In this document: in pieces, positions 1 to 8,263 of the stretch
Layout of the letters: each line of letters starts with the position of its first letter
Numbering within the stretch: position 1 is the first letter of the stretch
Assembly (NCBI RefSeq): GCF_009758125.1
Contig: NZ_WRXO01000001.1
Span: 558,001 to 622,000, forward strand
From: Chitinophaga oryziterrae
Lineage (GTDB): Bacteria > Bacteroidota > Bacteroidia > Chitinophagales > Chitinophagaceae
DNA: 64,000 bases
Direction of reading: 5' to 3'
Program-made: the position numbers and the translations under genes
The notes under the pieces: model-generated
Told to the model about the DNA's origin: nothing
The model's input: the letters and a program-made list of their open reading frames with translations, nothing else
Databases searched by the model: none

Positions 1-270
1 TCACAAGGCAAAAAGAAAGTACTTATTCCAGAAATACGTAATGAACTCAAAAAGCTATATCATGGAGCAGATGAAGGATTTGAATCATTCTTAAGTGAAA
101 ATTTCTTTGATCTACACTATCAGGCCAAACCTAATGCACGTCCAATAAGCTTAGGCCTTGGTCATTTATGGAGGTTGGCGGTTGATCATCCTGAAAGTCA
201 GGTTCCTCCTTGTATTCACCGTGCACCAAAGGAAAAATCCGGACAGAATAGGTTGTTGATGATCTGTTGA
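1..270 (+). CDS. 3' end of an unrecognised protein (partial)
   Basis: An open frame enters from the left edge and runs 89 codons to TGA at 268-270. The product is lysine-rich at its start (QGKKKVLIPEIRNEL) and contains FESFLSENFFDLHYQAKP. I recognise no family. The last 25 or so residues look less protein-like, so a frameshifted or degraded end is possible. It could also be a chance frame, because the true start and most of the gene lie outside the window. Confidence 0.4.
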   Translation, partial: SQGKKKVLIPEIRNELKKLYHGADEGFESFLSENFFDLHYQAKPNARPISLGLGHLWRLAVDHPESQVPPCIHRAPKEKSGQNRLLMIC

Positions 271-323
271 ACAGTATGATACACCTTCACGGATTATAAT
301 AAAACCCTATGTAAAGTAGCATT

Positions 324-399
324 GAACAGGTATTGATAAGGTTCATCCTACGTTCGCAACGTAGGATGAACGTAGGATGAACCTTATCAATACCTGTTC
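324..399. repeat. Nested inverted repeat with two exclusive hairpins
   Basis: Positions 324-352 and 371-399 are perfect 29-base reverse complements around an 18-base spacer. The spacer repeats part of the right arm (CGTAGGATGAA at 360-370 and again from 371). As a result 342-354 can instead pair with 358-370 as a 13-bp hairpin with a 3-base loop, and the two folds exclude each other. No T-run follows, so it does not look like a simple terminator. It is the only structure I see in the gene-free stretch 271-556. Confidence 0.8.
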
Positions 400-556
400 T
401 TAACAATACTTCTTAGAATCTGAATACCTGTTAAAGTGTCTTATCGATTAGAAACACTATTCTTCCATATATTAAAAGCACTGCCCCTCCTTGTTTTTAT
501 CGTAGTCATAATTTCCGGCCAGGAATAACTTACCTTTAGCGTTTTAAATATTAGGA

Positions 557-1720
557 ATGACATTACCTGCACTGAAACAAGATCTGATAGACAGATGGTT
601 AACTGTTTACGATGAATATGAACTTAGAAAGGAGATGAAGGATACATCTGTGAAGATGGTGTATGCAGAAACAATCCGATTTGGCTTAGATAAATATACT
701 AAAGAGAAATTCCCCGCACAAGGCCCTCTTTCTGCAGAAGAGCGCCCGGAACATAGTTATGCTTACGGACTGGATGCATTAGGGAAGCCCTGTTTTTCCA
801 TGTTTGAAGAGCAGAAAAATTATTACACGTATACAGATTCACTGATAGAGTATGTGGAGTATAATCAGAATTCGCCCATTCCATCCAGTTTACAACGCGT
901 GATATATGAAGGTGACAGAAAAGTTGGTTTTCAGTCAATCATACTGAATGATATAAATACTCGTCAGTTCGCGGGAATGACGGGTAAGCCCATCCTGACC
1001 AAACTGTTGAAAGAGGCCTCCTCAGTAATCTGTATAATTGAATCATATGATTACAAAGAAGACCGCATCATCAATGCTGATTGCCTGCATATCATGCCGG
1101 GCGTAGGTGAATATTCCCTGCGTAAAAAATATAATTATAATTCTACTGGCGAACTGGAAGAAATAATAAATGTATTTGGTGACAAACGTACTTCTTATGA
1201 TTATGTAAAAATACCATCAAACATTACACTACAGCAACTCTCAGAGCAAGTATCTTCATTAATTGCTGAGGATATTATTAAAACACTTGCAGATGAAGAT
1301 TTAAAAGAACCGTTAGGTATTTTAGAAATCAACTACCAGGAAATAGGGGATTATAGCCCTGTGTTGACAATCTATTCAGAAAAAGAACAAAAGAAAATAG
1401 AAAAATCAGCCGACAGATTAACGGAATTACTTGCAAATGATGAAAGAGATTACTATATCGACCTTTCTGCAAATACGCATGAACGCTTACTTGTTGCTTT
1501 TATGCAAGAAGTAGAAGAACTCGAAGATTTTTCACTGGCTGAATCTATGATCAGGAAAGTAGCATGTTTATTGAATGCCAGTAAGCTGAATAATGAAGTT
1601 ACTACAGGCGCTAAATTTATGGCTTATTCAGTAGATTGGAGCATAGGCCCTGAAGACTTTTCAACACTTTTAGCCGAGTGCGGGTTACCGGAAAACATCG
1701 TTAAGGAATGGAGAAGTTAA
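557..1720 (+). CDS. Hypothetical protein, 387 aa
   Basis: I do not recognise this protein. It has no signal peptide or membrane segment, is rich in acidic residues and tyrosine, and looks cytoplasmic and globular. The middle part (roughly residues 115-210) contains strand-like text such as YEGDRKVGFQSIILNDI and TGELEEIINVFGDK, the style of a self-description or immunity-type protein, but no motif fixes a role. The C-terminal third is helical. It stands alone: about 285 bp of gene-free DNA precede it and the next gene is convergent. The ATG at 557 is the first start in the frame. Confidence 0.75.
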   Translation: MTLPALKQDLIDRWLTVYDEYELRKEMKDTSVKMVYAETIRFGLDKYTKEKFPAQGPLSAEERPEHSYAYGLDALGKPCFSMFEEQKNYYTYTDSLIEYVEYNQNSPIPSSLQRVIYEGDRKVGFQSIILNDINTRQFAGMTGKPILTKLLKEASSVICIIESYDYKEDRIINADCLHIMPGVGEYSLRKKYNYNSTGELEEIINVFGDKRTSYDYVKIPSNITLQQLSEQVSSLIAEDIIKTLADEDLKEPLGILEINYQEIGDYSPVLTIYSEKEQKKIEKSADRLTELLANDERDYYIDLSANTHERLLVAFMQEVEELEDFSLAESMIRKVACLLNASKLNNEVTTGAKFMAYSVDWSIGPEDFSTLLAECGLPENIVKEWRS

Positions 1721-1863
1721 GGTATAGAACAGACTGTATCATAATAATTGTTGTTTGATGTATCTTACGATCCTAACTTATTAATAATCAACATATTTTT
1801 GTTCGAAAACCAGAAGAGACATAACTGGATAAATACTTCCTGCACCGATTTTGAATCTTTTCC

Positions 1864-2760
1864 TTAAAATATCTCCCCCGCTGCTTTGAACGTATTACAA
1901 TGTGCATTTACAATATCTTTTATCCGGGTAGAATACCCTCCACCCATAGCTACTGCACAGGGAATACCATGCTTCTTCAGTGTGTTAAACACCAGTTCAT
2001 CCCTTTGCAAACAACCCTGCGCAGAGACTTTTAATTTCCCATACCGGTCTGTTTCAAGAATATCCACGCCGGAGAGATAAAATACAAAATCAGGCTTCAC
2101 TTTATTAATCAACACAGGCAGGCAATCCTGTAAAGTTTTCAGATAATCATTATCATTCATCCCATCGGGGAGAGGTACATCCCAGTCAGAAACCTCTTTA
2201 TGAAAAGGATAGTTATGATCACCATGCATACTGAAAGTATACACCTGTTCATTACCCATAAAAAGCGCCGCAGTACCATTTCCCTGATGTACATCTAAAT
2301 CTATGATCAATATTTTTTTTACAAGATGCTGAGAGAGTAAATAATTGGAAGCAATGGCAAAATCATTTAGCAGGCAGAAGCCTTCACCTCTGTCTGCAAA
2401 AGCATGATGTGTGCCGCCAGCTACATTTAACGCTACACCATGTTCCAGTGCATGTAATGCACAGTCAATTGTACCACGGGAAATAGTGATCTCACGTAAT
2501 GTTAATGCAGGGGATTGTGGTAACCCTATCCGTCTTTGTTCTTTATCTGATAATGTTTGTTGTTGTAACTGACGCCAGTAATGAAGTGTATGTGTTTGCA
2601 GAATAATATCTTCTTCCAGTGGAGCGGGTTTTATGATCTGATTCTCTGTGATAATCCCTTCGCGTAATAACTGTGCTGGTATCAGTTCATATTTTACCAT
2701 CGGGAAACGATGACCTTCAGGCAAAGGATGTGCATATATCGGATCGTAGGCTATCAGCAT
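1864..2760 (-). CDS. Histone deacetylase family protein (zinc deacetylase)
   Basis: This is a 298-residue arginase-fold zinc hydrolase of the class I/II histone deacetylase and acetoin-utilisation superfamily, a usual length for bacterial members. Visible catalytic elements are GGTHHA with the His pair H118/H119, DLDVHQGNGT with zinc ligands D156 and H158, SGVD with ligand D233, and GGGY with the transition-state tyrosine Y276. All key residues are present, so it should be active. Bacterial substrates include acetyl-lysine proteins, acetylpolyamines and other small amides; the sequence does not choose among them. It is the last gene of a packed operon, 4 bp after the PdeM phosphoesterase, which links it in expression with DNA-repair enzymes. 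Confidence 0.93.
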   Translation of the reverse strand: MLIAYDPIYAHPLPEGHRFPMVKYELIPAQLLREGIITENQIIKPAPLEEDIILQTHTLHYWRQLQQQTLSDKEQRRIGLPQSPALTLREITISRGTIDCALHALEHGVALNVAGGTHHAFADRGEGFCLLNDFAIASNYLLSQHLVKKILIIDLDVHQGNGTAALFMGNEQVYTFSMHGDHNYPFHKEVSDWDVPLPDGMNDNDYLKTLQDCLPVLINKVKPDFVFYLSGVDILETDRYGKLKVSAQGCLQRDELVFNTLKKHGIPCAVAMGGGYSTRIKDIVNAHCNTFKAAGEIF

Positions 2761-2764
2761 AAAA

Positions 2765-3406
2765 TTAATTCACTTTTAAAACAGTGTTTTCAGCAATCAC
2801 AAACACCGCTTCATCTTCTTCCGGTTCTAGCATAGCCAGACCGGTAAACATCCCGAAAGCAGGAAGAATACTACAGTTCCTGCCAAAATAAAAACATGGT
2901 AACCGTAACCGTTGCCTGCCGGCGCCAGCTACTGCGATCCCCGGATGTAAATGACCGGAGAAAGTATATCCATCCGAACTATCGCAAGGCTCATGCACAA
3001 AATGTATTGCTCTGATAGAAAGCGTATCGTACACTTCTACATTCATCGCCTCATAAAGATGCGCACCTAAAATATCATGATTTCCTTTCACCAGTTTAAA
3101 ACTGATATGCGCAAACTGCTGACGCCACAATTTAAAATAAGGCACATCATTATTCTCGGAACTATGGAACATATCACCCACAATAATCACCTGTACAGGA
3201 TTATATGCGGTAATCAGCAATTGCAAACGATAAAGGTCATCCTGACCAATATTCGCAGGAACAGGAATCCCTGCTTTTCTGAAATGGGTAGATTTACCAA
3301 GATGAAGATCTGATACGATCAACGCCTGTTCTTCCTGCCAGAAGATGGCCCGGTGGGCAGATAAATGCCAGGTCTGTTCCTGGAAATTGTAAATCACATC
3401 CTCCAT
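2765..3406 (-). CDS. pdeM: Ligase-associated DNA damage response endonuclease PdeM
   Basis: This 213-residue calcineurin-like metallophosphoesterase carries the dinuclear metal motifs in order: SDLHLGK (D33, H35), VGDM (D78), KGNHD (N109, H110), a lone histidine near H138, and GHLHP (H152, H154). The pattern and length match PdeM, which in many bacteria is encoded with an Lhr-type helicase, an ATP-dependent DNA ligase and an exonuclease. Here only the helicase is adjacent: it ends 3 bp upstream and the phosphoesterase follows, so the two should be co-transcribed and translationally coupled. Ligase and exonuclease are not in this stretch; a histone-deacetylase gene takes the downstream place. 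Confidence 0.92.
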   Translation of the reverse strand: MEDVIYNFQEQTWHLSAHRAIFWQEEQALIVSDLHLGKSTHFRKAGIPVPANIGQDDLYRLQLLITAYNPVQVIIVGDMFHSSENNDVPYFKLWRQQFAHISFKLVKGNHDILGAHLYEAMNVEVYDTLSIRAIHFVHEPCDSSDGYTFSGHLHPGIAVAGAGRQRLRLPCFYFGRNCSILPAFGMFTGLAMLEPEEDEAVFVIAENTVLKVN

Positions 3407-3409
3407 ATA

Positions 3410-5866
3410 TTAAAACTGTGGCCGCATTTTTTTAATCCTGTCCGCCAGTTTCTCACTGGTCAGGCTCTCCCTTAAACTATCCACTTTAATAGGAAAGCAG
3501 AAAGGAGTCAATTGCGCAGGTTCTGTAATGATAATTTTATTATTGTAGATCCGCTCCAGGCTTTCCCGCAAACGGGCTTCTTCCATCTGGTAAAAGAAAG
3601 CCTCACTAAACGCTTGTCGCAGTAAGAGATTCTGCGGGTCATAATCCCTGAAAACATTAAACAGTAAAGATGCAGATGATTGTAAATGCCGGTTCGCTTT
3701 ATGCTTACCCGGATAACCCTGAAATATCAATCCTGCAATCACCGCAATATCCCGGAATTTACGCCTTGCCATCTCCGTCGCATTCACACTGGTCTGCAGA
3801 TCTGTACTCAGGTTCTCCAGAGAGAAAAGTTCATGTACATCTTCATCCGTTACCGGTATTTCCTGATCAGAAAGCAACTCAAATCCATAATCATTCATCG
3901 CAATGGAGAAAGTAATCGGCTGACGTTTACTGATCCTGTAAGCCAGCAAAGTAGCCATTACTTCATGTACCAGTCGCCCTTCAAAAGGATATACAAAAAG
4001 ATGGAACCCATCCTGTGTATTAATCTTCTCTACCAGTAGTTCATCATCTTTAGGCACATGAGAAAGGTTCTCCTGCAGATTAAATAAAGGCTGCAGGATC
4101 TTCAGCTCCGGCTCTGTCGTATTTCCGGACATCGCCTCACTAAACGTACGGCGAAGTACACTCCCTAAATTAGCGGATAAAGGTAATCGTCCGCCCATCC
4201 AGCTGGGTATGATCGCCCGCTTGGCTTTGGATTTGCGTACGAGGGCAGTCATATCCTTGATCATCACAAATTCAAGCGTATGCCCTGCTAAACTAAACGC
4301 ATCTCCGGGTTGTAACCGTGCAATAAATCCTTCTTCTATCACACCGATGAAACCACCGCTGATGAACTTTACTTTCAGCATGGCATCACTCACAATTGTC
4401 CCTATATGCAGGCGGTGCCGCAACGCCAGTTGGCGACTCCGGCAAATATAAAAGTCATCTTCTCTTTCCAGCTTTTTGAACTCATCATAGCTATACAACG
4501 CTTCTCCACCTGTAGTAAGAAAGGAGAGGGTCCATTGCCATTCTTCTTCCGTCATATCACGGAAGCAAAAGGTGCCGGTGATTTCTTCCCATATTTCAGC
4601 CCCATGAAAACCATCTGAAATACCCAGCGTCATTAAGTATTGTATCAGCACATCAAACGCCAGCAGCACCGGCATACGGCTCTCTACCAGTTGTTCCTTC
4701 ATAGCAGCCTTCAACGCTGCCGCTTCCACCAGTTCCAAACTATGCGTGGGCAGGAACCATATCTTGCTTACAGCTCCCGGCTGATGACCGCTACGCCCTG
4801 CTCTCTGCAGGAAACGCGCAACGCCTTTTGGACTACCCACCTGTATCACAGTATCTACCGGGCGGAAGTCCACGCCTAAATCCAGACTGGAAGTACATAC
4901 CACTGCTTTGAGAATACCTTCGTGGAGGGCATCTTCCACCCATACCCGCAGTTCCATATCTATAGAGCCGTGATGCAGGGCGATAGCGCCTGCCAGTTCA
5001 GGACATTGCCGTAATATTTCGTGGTACCAGATTTCTGTTTGAGAACGTACGTTGGTAAAAATGAGCGTTGTCTTGCTGTTGAGAATAATAGGCAGCGCTT
5101 TAGGCAGTAATTTGGTGCCTAAGTGTCCTGCCCAGGGATACTTCTCAATTTCATCCGGCAGTATGCTTTGCAGTTCGATCTGCTTATCAAGTCTTGCACG
5201 CACAATTACTGCTGTAGGATCAGGTTTACCCAGCAATACGTCCAGGGCTTCATCCAGGTTCCCGATGGTCGCTGAAATGCCCCATACCCGCAAGGGCGCC
5301 CGGCCTTTGGCCAGTCCCCGAAGCCTGCTGAGGCCAAGTTCCACCATCACGCCACGTTTGCTACCCAGCAGTTCATGCCACTCATCAGCCACTACAGTGG
5401 TCAGTGTTGTAAATACTTTGGGATAATCTTTCTGTCCCAGTAATAAGTGCAGGCTTTCCGGTGTGATAATCAGGATCTCCGGCATCTGCTTTTTCTGCTG
5501 TTGCCGGGTAGACACAGGTGTATCACCACTGCGTATACCTACCTGCCAGGGCATATCGAGTTCCTCTAATACTTCAATCATTGCACGTGCAATGTCTTTG
5601 GCCAGCGCCCTCAGCGGGGTGATCCATAACATTTGCAGGCCATTCTTAGTTTTTTGTTTGTAGTCTTTTGGGTGTTGATTGATCCAGTCGATCACTGAAC
5701 CCAGGAAAAGAGAGAATGTTTTACCATAACCGGTAGGGGCATTCACCAGGCCCGACCGCCCCTGAATATAATGTTCCCAGGCTTCTTCCTGGAATACAAA
5801 GGGCTGCCTGTCATGAGCAGCCAGCCATTCTGTTATCACTTGCCATCCGCGCGCTTTATTTTTCAT
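3410..5866 (-). CDS. Ligase-associated DNA damage response DEXH helicase (Lhr-like)
   Basis: This is an 818-residue superfamily-2 helicase. Motif I is APTGYGKT (residues 43-50), motif II is DEWH (161-164), motif III is SAT (198-200) and motif VI is QRAGRSGH (354-361). The C-terminal half has the winged-helix and DUF4145/Lhr-core-like arrangement of the shorter Lhr proteins of about 820 residues that accompany PdeM and LigD-type repair ligases. It is predicted to translocate 3'-5' on single-stranded DNA and unwind DNA or RNA-DNA hybrids during repair. It is the first gene of the three-gene operon, and the ATG at 5866 gives the normal start before the FQEEAW Q-motif-like segment. Confidence 0.93.
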   Translation of the reverse strand: MKNKARGWQVITEWLAAHDRQPFVFQEEAWEHYIQGRSGLVNAPTGYGKTFSLFLGSVIDWINQHPKDYKQKTKNGLQMLWITPLRALAKDIARAMIEVLEELDMPWQVGIRSGDTPVSTRQQQKKQMPEILIITPESLHLLLGQKDYPKVFTTLTTVVADEWHELLGSKRGVMVELGLSRLRGLAKGRAPLRVWGISATIGNLDEALDVLLGKPDPTAVIVRARLDKQIELQSILPDEIEKYPWAGHLGTKLLPKALPIILNSKTTLIFTNVRSQTEIWYHEILRQCPELAGAIALHHGSIDMELRVWVEDALHEGILKAVVCTSSLDLGVDFRPVDTVIQVGSPKGVARFLQRAGRSGHQPGAVSKIWFLPTHSLELVEAAALKAAMKEQLVESRMPVLLAFDVLIQYLMTLGISDGFHGAEIWEEITGTFCFRDMTEEEWQWTLSFLTTGGEALYSYDEFKKLEREDDFYICRSRQLALRHRLHIGTIVSDAMLKVKFISGGFIGVIEEGFIARLQPGDAFSLAGHTLEFVMIKDMTALVRKSKAKRAIIPSWMGGRLPLSANLGSVLRRTFSEAMSGNTTEPELKILQPLFNLQENLSHVPKDDELLVEKINTQDGFHLFVYPFEGRLVHEVMATLLAYRISKRQPITFSIAMNDYGFELLSDQEIPVTDEDVHELFSLENLSTDLQTSVNATEMARRKFRDIAVIAGLIFQGYPGKHKANRHLQSSASLLFNVFRDYDPQNLLLRQAFSEAFFYQMEEARLRESLERIYNNKIIITEPAQLTPFCFPIKVDSLRESLTSEKLADRIKKMRPQF

Positions 5867-5923
5867 CAGTGTATGAAATTATGAAAAATCAGCGAGCAAT
5901 ATGATGTGGCGCGGGAAATAACG

Positions 5924-6964
5924 CTACACTATTATCTCATTTAATATAACATTATCCTTTTGTACATCCAGTTTATGCATCACCCCACATTTCAGTGCAT
6001 AGTTATTCTTCTGATGCCCTACAGGGAAATTAAAGCAGACGGGATATGTACAATCCTTTACTTTTTCCATCACGATATCCGCGACAGTCCTGCCGAATTC
6101 TTCTCCGGGATCATCTGGCCTCAACCGGTTAAATCCACCGATGATCAGTCCTGCGAGGTTATCCAGTTTGTGAGATCTTTGCAGGTTGTTTAACATACGA
6201 TCGAGGTTGTACATATATTCACCCACTTCTTCCAGGAACAGTATTTTACCAATGGTATTCGGCTCGGAATTGGTAGCGGCAATACTTTGTATCATAGAAA
6301 GATTACCGCCTATTAAAATACCGCTGGCAGTGCCAATACGGTTGTTGGGATCTGCAGGAAGGGAATATTGCATCCGCTGTCCGGTAAGGGCCTGTTTGAT
6401 AGATAAGATCGTTTCCTGTACTATAGGTTCTGCTTTGCTGAAATCATCCGGGAAACTGTTGCACATTTTAGAATGTAAAGTAGCAATGCCAAACAGGCGG
6501 TTGATATGACAATGAAGCACTGTAATATCACTGAATCCAATCACCCATTTAGGGTATTGTATAAAGTTGGAGAAGTTAAGCTGATCAATGATACGCGCAC
6601 TGCCATAACCGCCTCTGGCGCACATGATCGCTTTGATGGAAGGGTCATCCAGCATGGCCTGTAAATCCTGTTGTCTTTCTGTATCCGTACCGCCAAAAGA
6701 GAAATCGCGCTTATTCACAGTACTGCCTGCACGTATTTTAAACCCCCAGCTTTCCATGATGCGGATAGCCGGTGTGATTTCTTCCAGTGTAATATGTCCG
6801 GCAGGGGCAGTGATACCGATGGTGTCACCTGGTTGCAGGTAGGAGGGCATCAGGGCTGCTGCTTCGGGAATACCTATACGCGCTGCCATTGCAGGCACTT
6901 TCGAAAAAGAAGGATATGCTAATCCCGTAACAGCCAGCGCAGACAGGAAATACTTACGATTCAT
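5924..6964 (-). CDS. LD-carboxypeptidase (peptidase S66), exported
   Basis: This 346-residue S66 serine peptidase has the full triad: nucleophile S145 in GFSDIT, E245 in FLEEVGE and H317 in FPVGH. The family removes the terminal D-Ala from murein tetrapeptides (LdcA) or acts on microcin C7-type substrates (MccF). The first 25 residues (MNRKYFLSALAVTGLAYPSF) look like an export signal with one arginine in the Tat-like position. A periplasmic role in cell-wall recycling or remodelling is therefore likely. It sits between the repair helicase and a divergent secreted protein, and appears to be its own transcription unit. Confidence 0.88.
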   Translation of the reverse strand: MNRKYFLSALAVTGLAYPSFSKVPAMAARIGIPEAAALMPSYLQPGDTIGITAPAGHITLEEITPAIRIMESWGFKIRAGSTVNKRDFSFGGTDTERQQDLQAMLDDPSIKAIMCARGGYGSARIIDQLNFSNFIQYPKWVIGFSDITVLHCHINRLFGIATLHSKMCNSFPDDFSKAEPIVQETILSIKQALTGQRMQYSLPADPNNRIGTASGILIGGNLSMIQSIAATNSEPNTIGKILFLEEVGEYMYNLDRMLNNLQRSHKLDNLAGLIIGGFNRLRPDDPGEEFGRTVADIVMEKVKDCTYPVCFNFPVGHQKNNYALKCGVMHKLDVQKDNVILNEIIV

Positions 6965-7026
6965 ACAATTAATGTAAGCATTATTTATATAAAAATGAAT
7001 GGCCTGTTTTTTGTCTTAATACCTAC

Positions 7027-7602
7027 ATGAAGAACCTGTATTTTTTACTTACTTTCCTGATAACGGCCGTACAGCCGGTCATTGCACAAACAGCGTGGAG
7101 AATTGAACCCGGTAAATACATAGGGAACACTAAACTGGGGGTTTCCGGAGAAGAATTAGGCAAACAACTGGGACACCCGGACGGTGGTGACGCTGCCATG
7201 GGAAAAGCATGGAGTATCTGGTATAGCCATAAAGCAGACAATAGTTTAGATTCCAGCCGTTACCTCGCGGTATATTTATCGATAGGCGCAGTAGGTAGTG
7301 GTAATGAAGGTATGCACGTAAAGCAGGTCCGTATTAACACCGCTTCTTTTAAAACAAAGGCCGGTATTAAAGTAGGCAGCTCATATGCCAGTGTGAAGAA
7401 AGCATTCCCTCATATCAGCCGTGCAGCTGTTTATGAAGATACAATGCGCCATAAACGCCTTGAGTTATATGATGATGTTAAAGGAGGAATTGCGTTTGAA
7501 ATAGCGGGAAAGGTTTGTACCGCAGTAACAGTGCATGAAAGCGGAGAAAGTATGAATACTTATATCCAGTTTCCGGGTTATGAAGGATACATAAAGCGCT
7601 AG
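7027..7602 (+). CDS. Secreted hypothetical protein, 191 aa
   Basis: The N-terminus (MKNLYFLLTFLITAVQPVIAQ) is a clear Sec signal peptide with cleavage after AQ. The mature part starts WRIEPGKYIGNTKLGVSGEEL, a pattern of a short beta-rich domain that compares a value with a stored one; a second similar unit (TKAGIKVGSSYASVKKAFPH) follows near residue 115. I recognise no named family. The gene is convergent with the Lrp regulator, and the two stop codons share the bases CTAG at 7599-7602. Confidence 0.75.
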   Translation: MKNLYFLLTFLITAVQPVIAQTAWRIEPGKYIGNTKLGVSGEELGKQLGHPDGGDAAMGKAWSIWYSHKADNSLDSSRYLAVYLSIGAVGSGNEGMHVKQVRINTASFKTKAGIKVGSSYASVKKAFPHISRAAVYEDTMRHKRLELYDDVKGGIAFEIAGKVCTAVTVHESGESMNTYIQFPGYEGYIKR

Positions 7603-8099
7603 TACACTACCCGGTGGGTAGCTTTGATCACGGACATCACGAACACACTTTCCATGTGGCGGATATTATCCAGTTCGCCCAGTTTGTTCACGTTAAATTC
7701 GTGGTAGGCATACATGTCTTTTACCTGCACTTTCAGCATGAAATCAAACTCTCCGGAGATATTCAGGCATTCCATTACTTCAGGAAAAGCAATGATCTCT
7801 TTGATGAACTTTCCACCTGCTTTTTTACCATGTTCCTTCAGGGAAATGTAACAGAGTACGGTAAGGGCTTTATCAATCTTGCTGGGGTCTATGATCGCTG
7901 CATACTGACGGATCACGCCTGCCTGTTCCATTTTACGGATGCGTTCATAAACGGGAGTAGCACTCAGGTTAAGACGTGCTGCCAGATCGCGGATCGTCAT
8001 TTTTGCATCTTCTTCCAGCAGTTGCAGGATGGCAATGTCCTTCTCGTCCAGTGTGATGTTCTCAGTGGTACTTTCCTTTTTATTATTTCCCAGGTTCAT
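7599..8099 (-). CDS. Lrp/AsnC family transcriptional regulator
   Basis: At 166 residues this has the standard Lrp/AsnC length. An N-terminal winged helix-turn-helix (LDEKDIAILQLLEEDAKMT, then LAARLNLSATPVYERIRKME) is followed by the RAM/AsnC ligand domain with the signature around GEFDFMLKVQVKDM. Such proteins form octamers that respond to amino acids and control amino-acid metabolism. It carries a 15-residue N-terminal extension before the helix-turn-helix. No amino-acid gene is next to it, so its target is not evident from context. Confidence 0.92.
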   Translation of the reverse strand: MNLGNNKKESTTENITLDEKDIAILQLLEEDAKMTIRDLAARLNLSATPVYERIRKMEQAGVIRQYAAIIDPSKIDKALTVLCYISLKEHGKKAGGKFIKEIIAFPEVMECLNISGEFDFMLKVQVKDMYAYHEFNVNKLGELDNIRHMESVFVMSVIKATHRVVY

Positions 8100-8210
8100 A
8101 AGAGTATAGAATAATGTTCCAATAATAAAGCAAAAATAAGTACAATATACTAATTACCGAGGAGAATTGTGCAATTTTAGGAGGATTTAAATAAATCACA
8201 CAATTTTCAT

Positions 8211-8243
8211 GCGCAAAAAAAAAGAGGGACCTAAGCCCCTCTT
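8211..8243 (-). terminator. Rho-independent terminator after the lipoprotein gene
   Basis: On the minus strand AGAGGGGC...GTCCCTCT pairs (8223-8228 with 8237-8242) and is followed by a run of U from the A-tract at 8214-8223. It sits about 20 bp after the stop codon of the lipoprotein gene. Confidence 0.8.
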
Positions 8244-8263
8244 CTCAAAATATAATAAGATAA

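Noticed and set aside
3670-5663. Several plus-strand frames of 66-124 aa
   Set aside because: All antisense to the Lhr-type helicase, whose motifs fix the coding strand.
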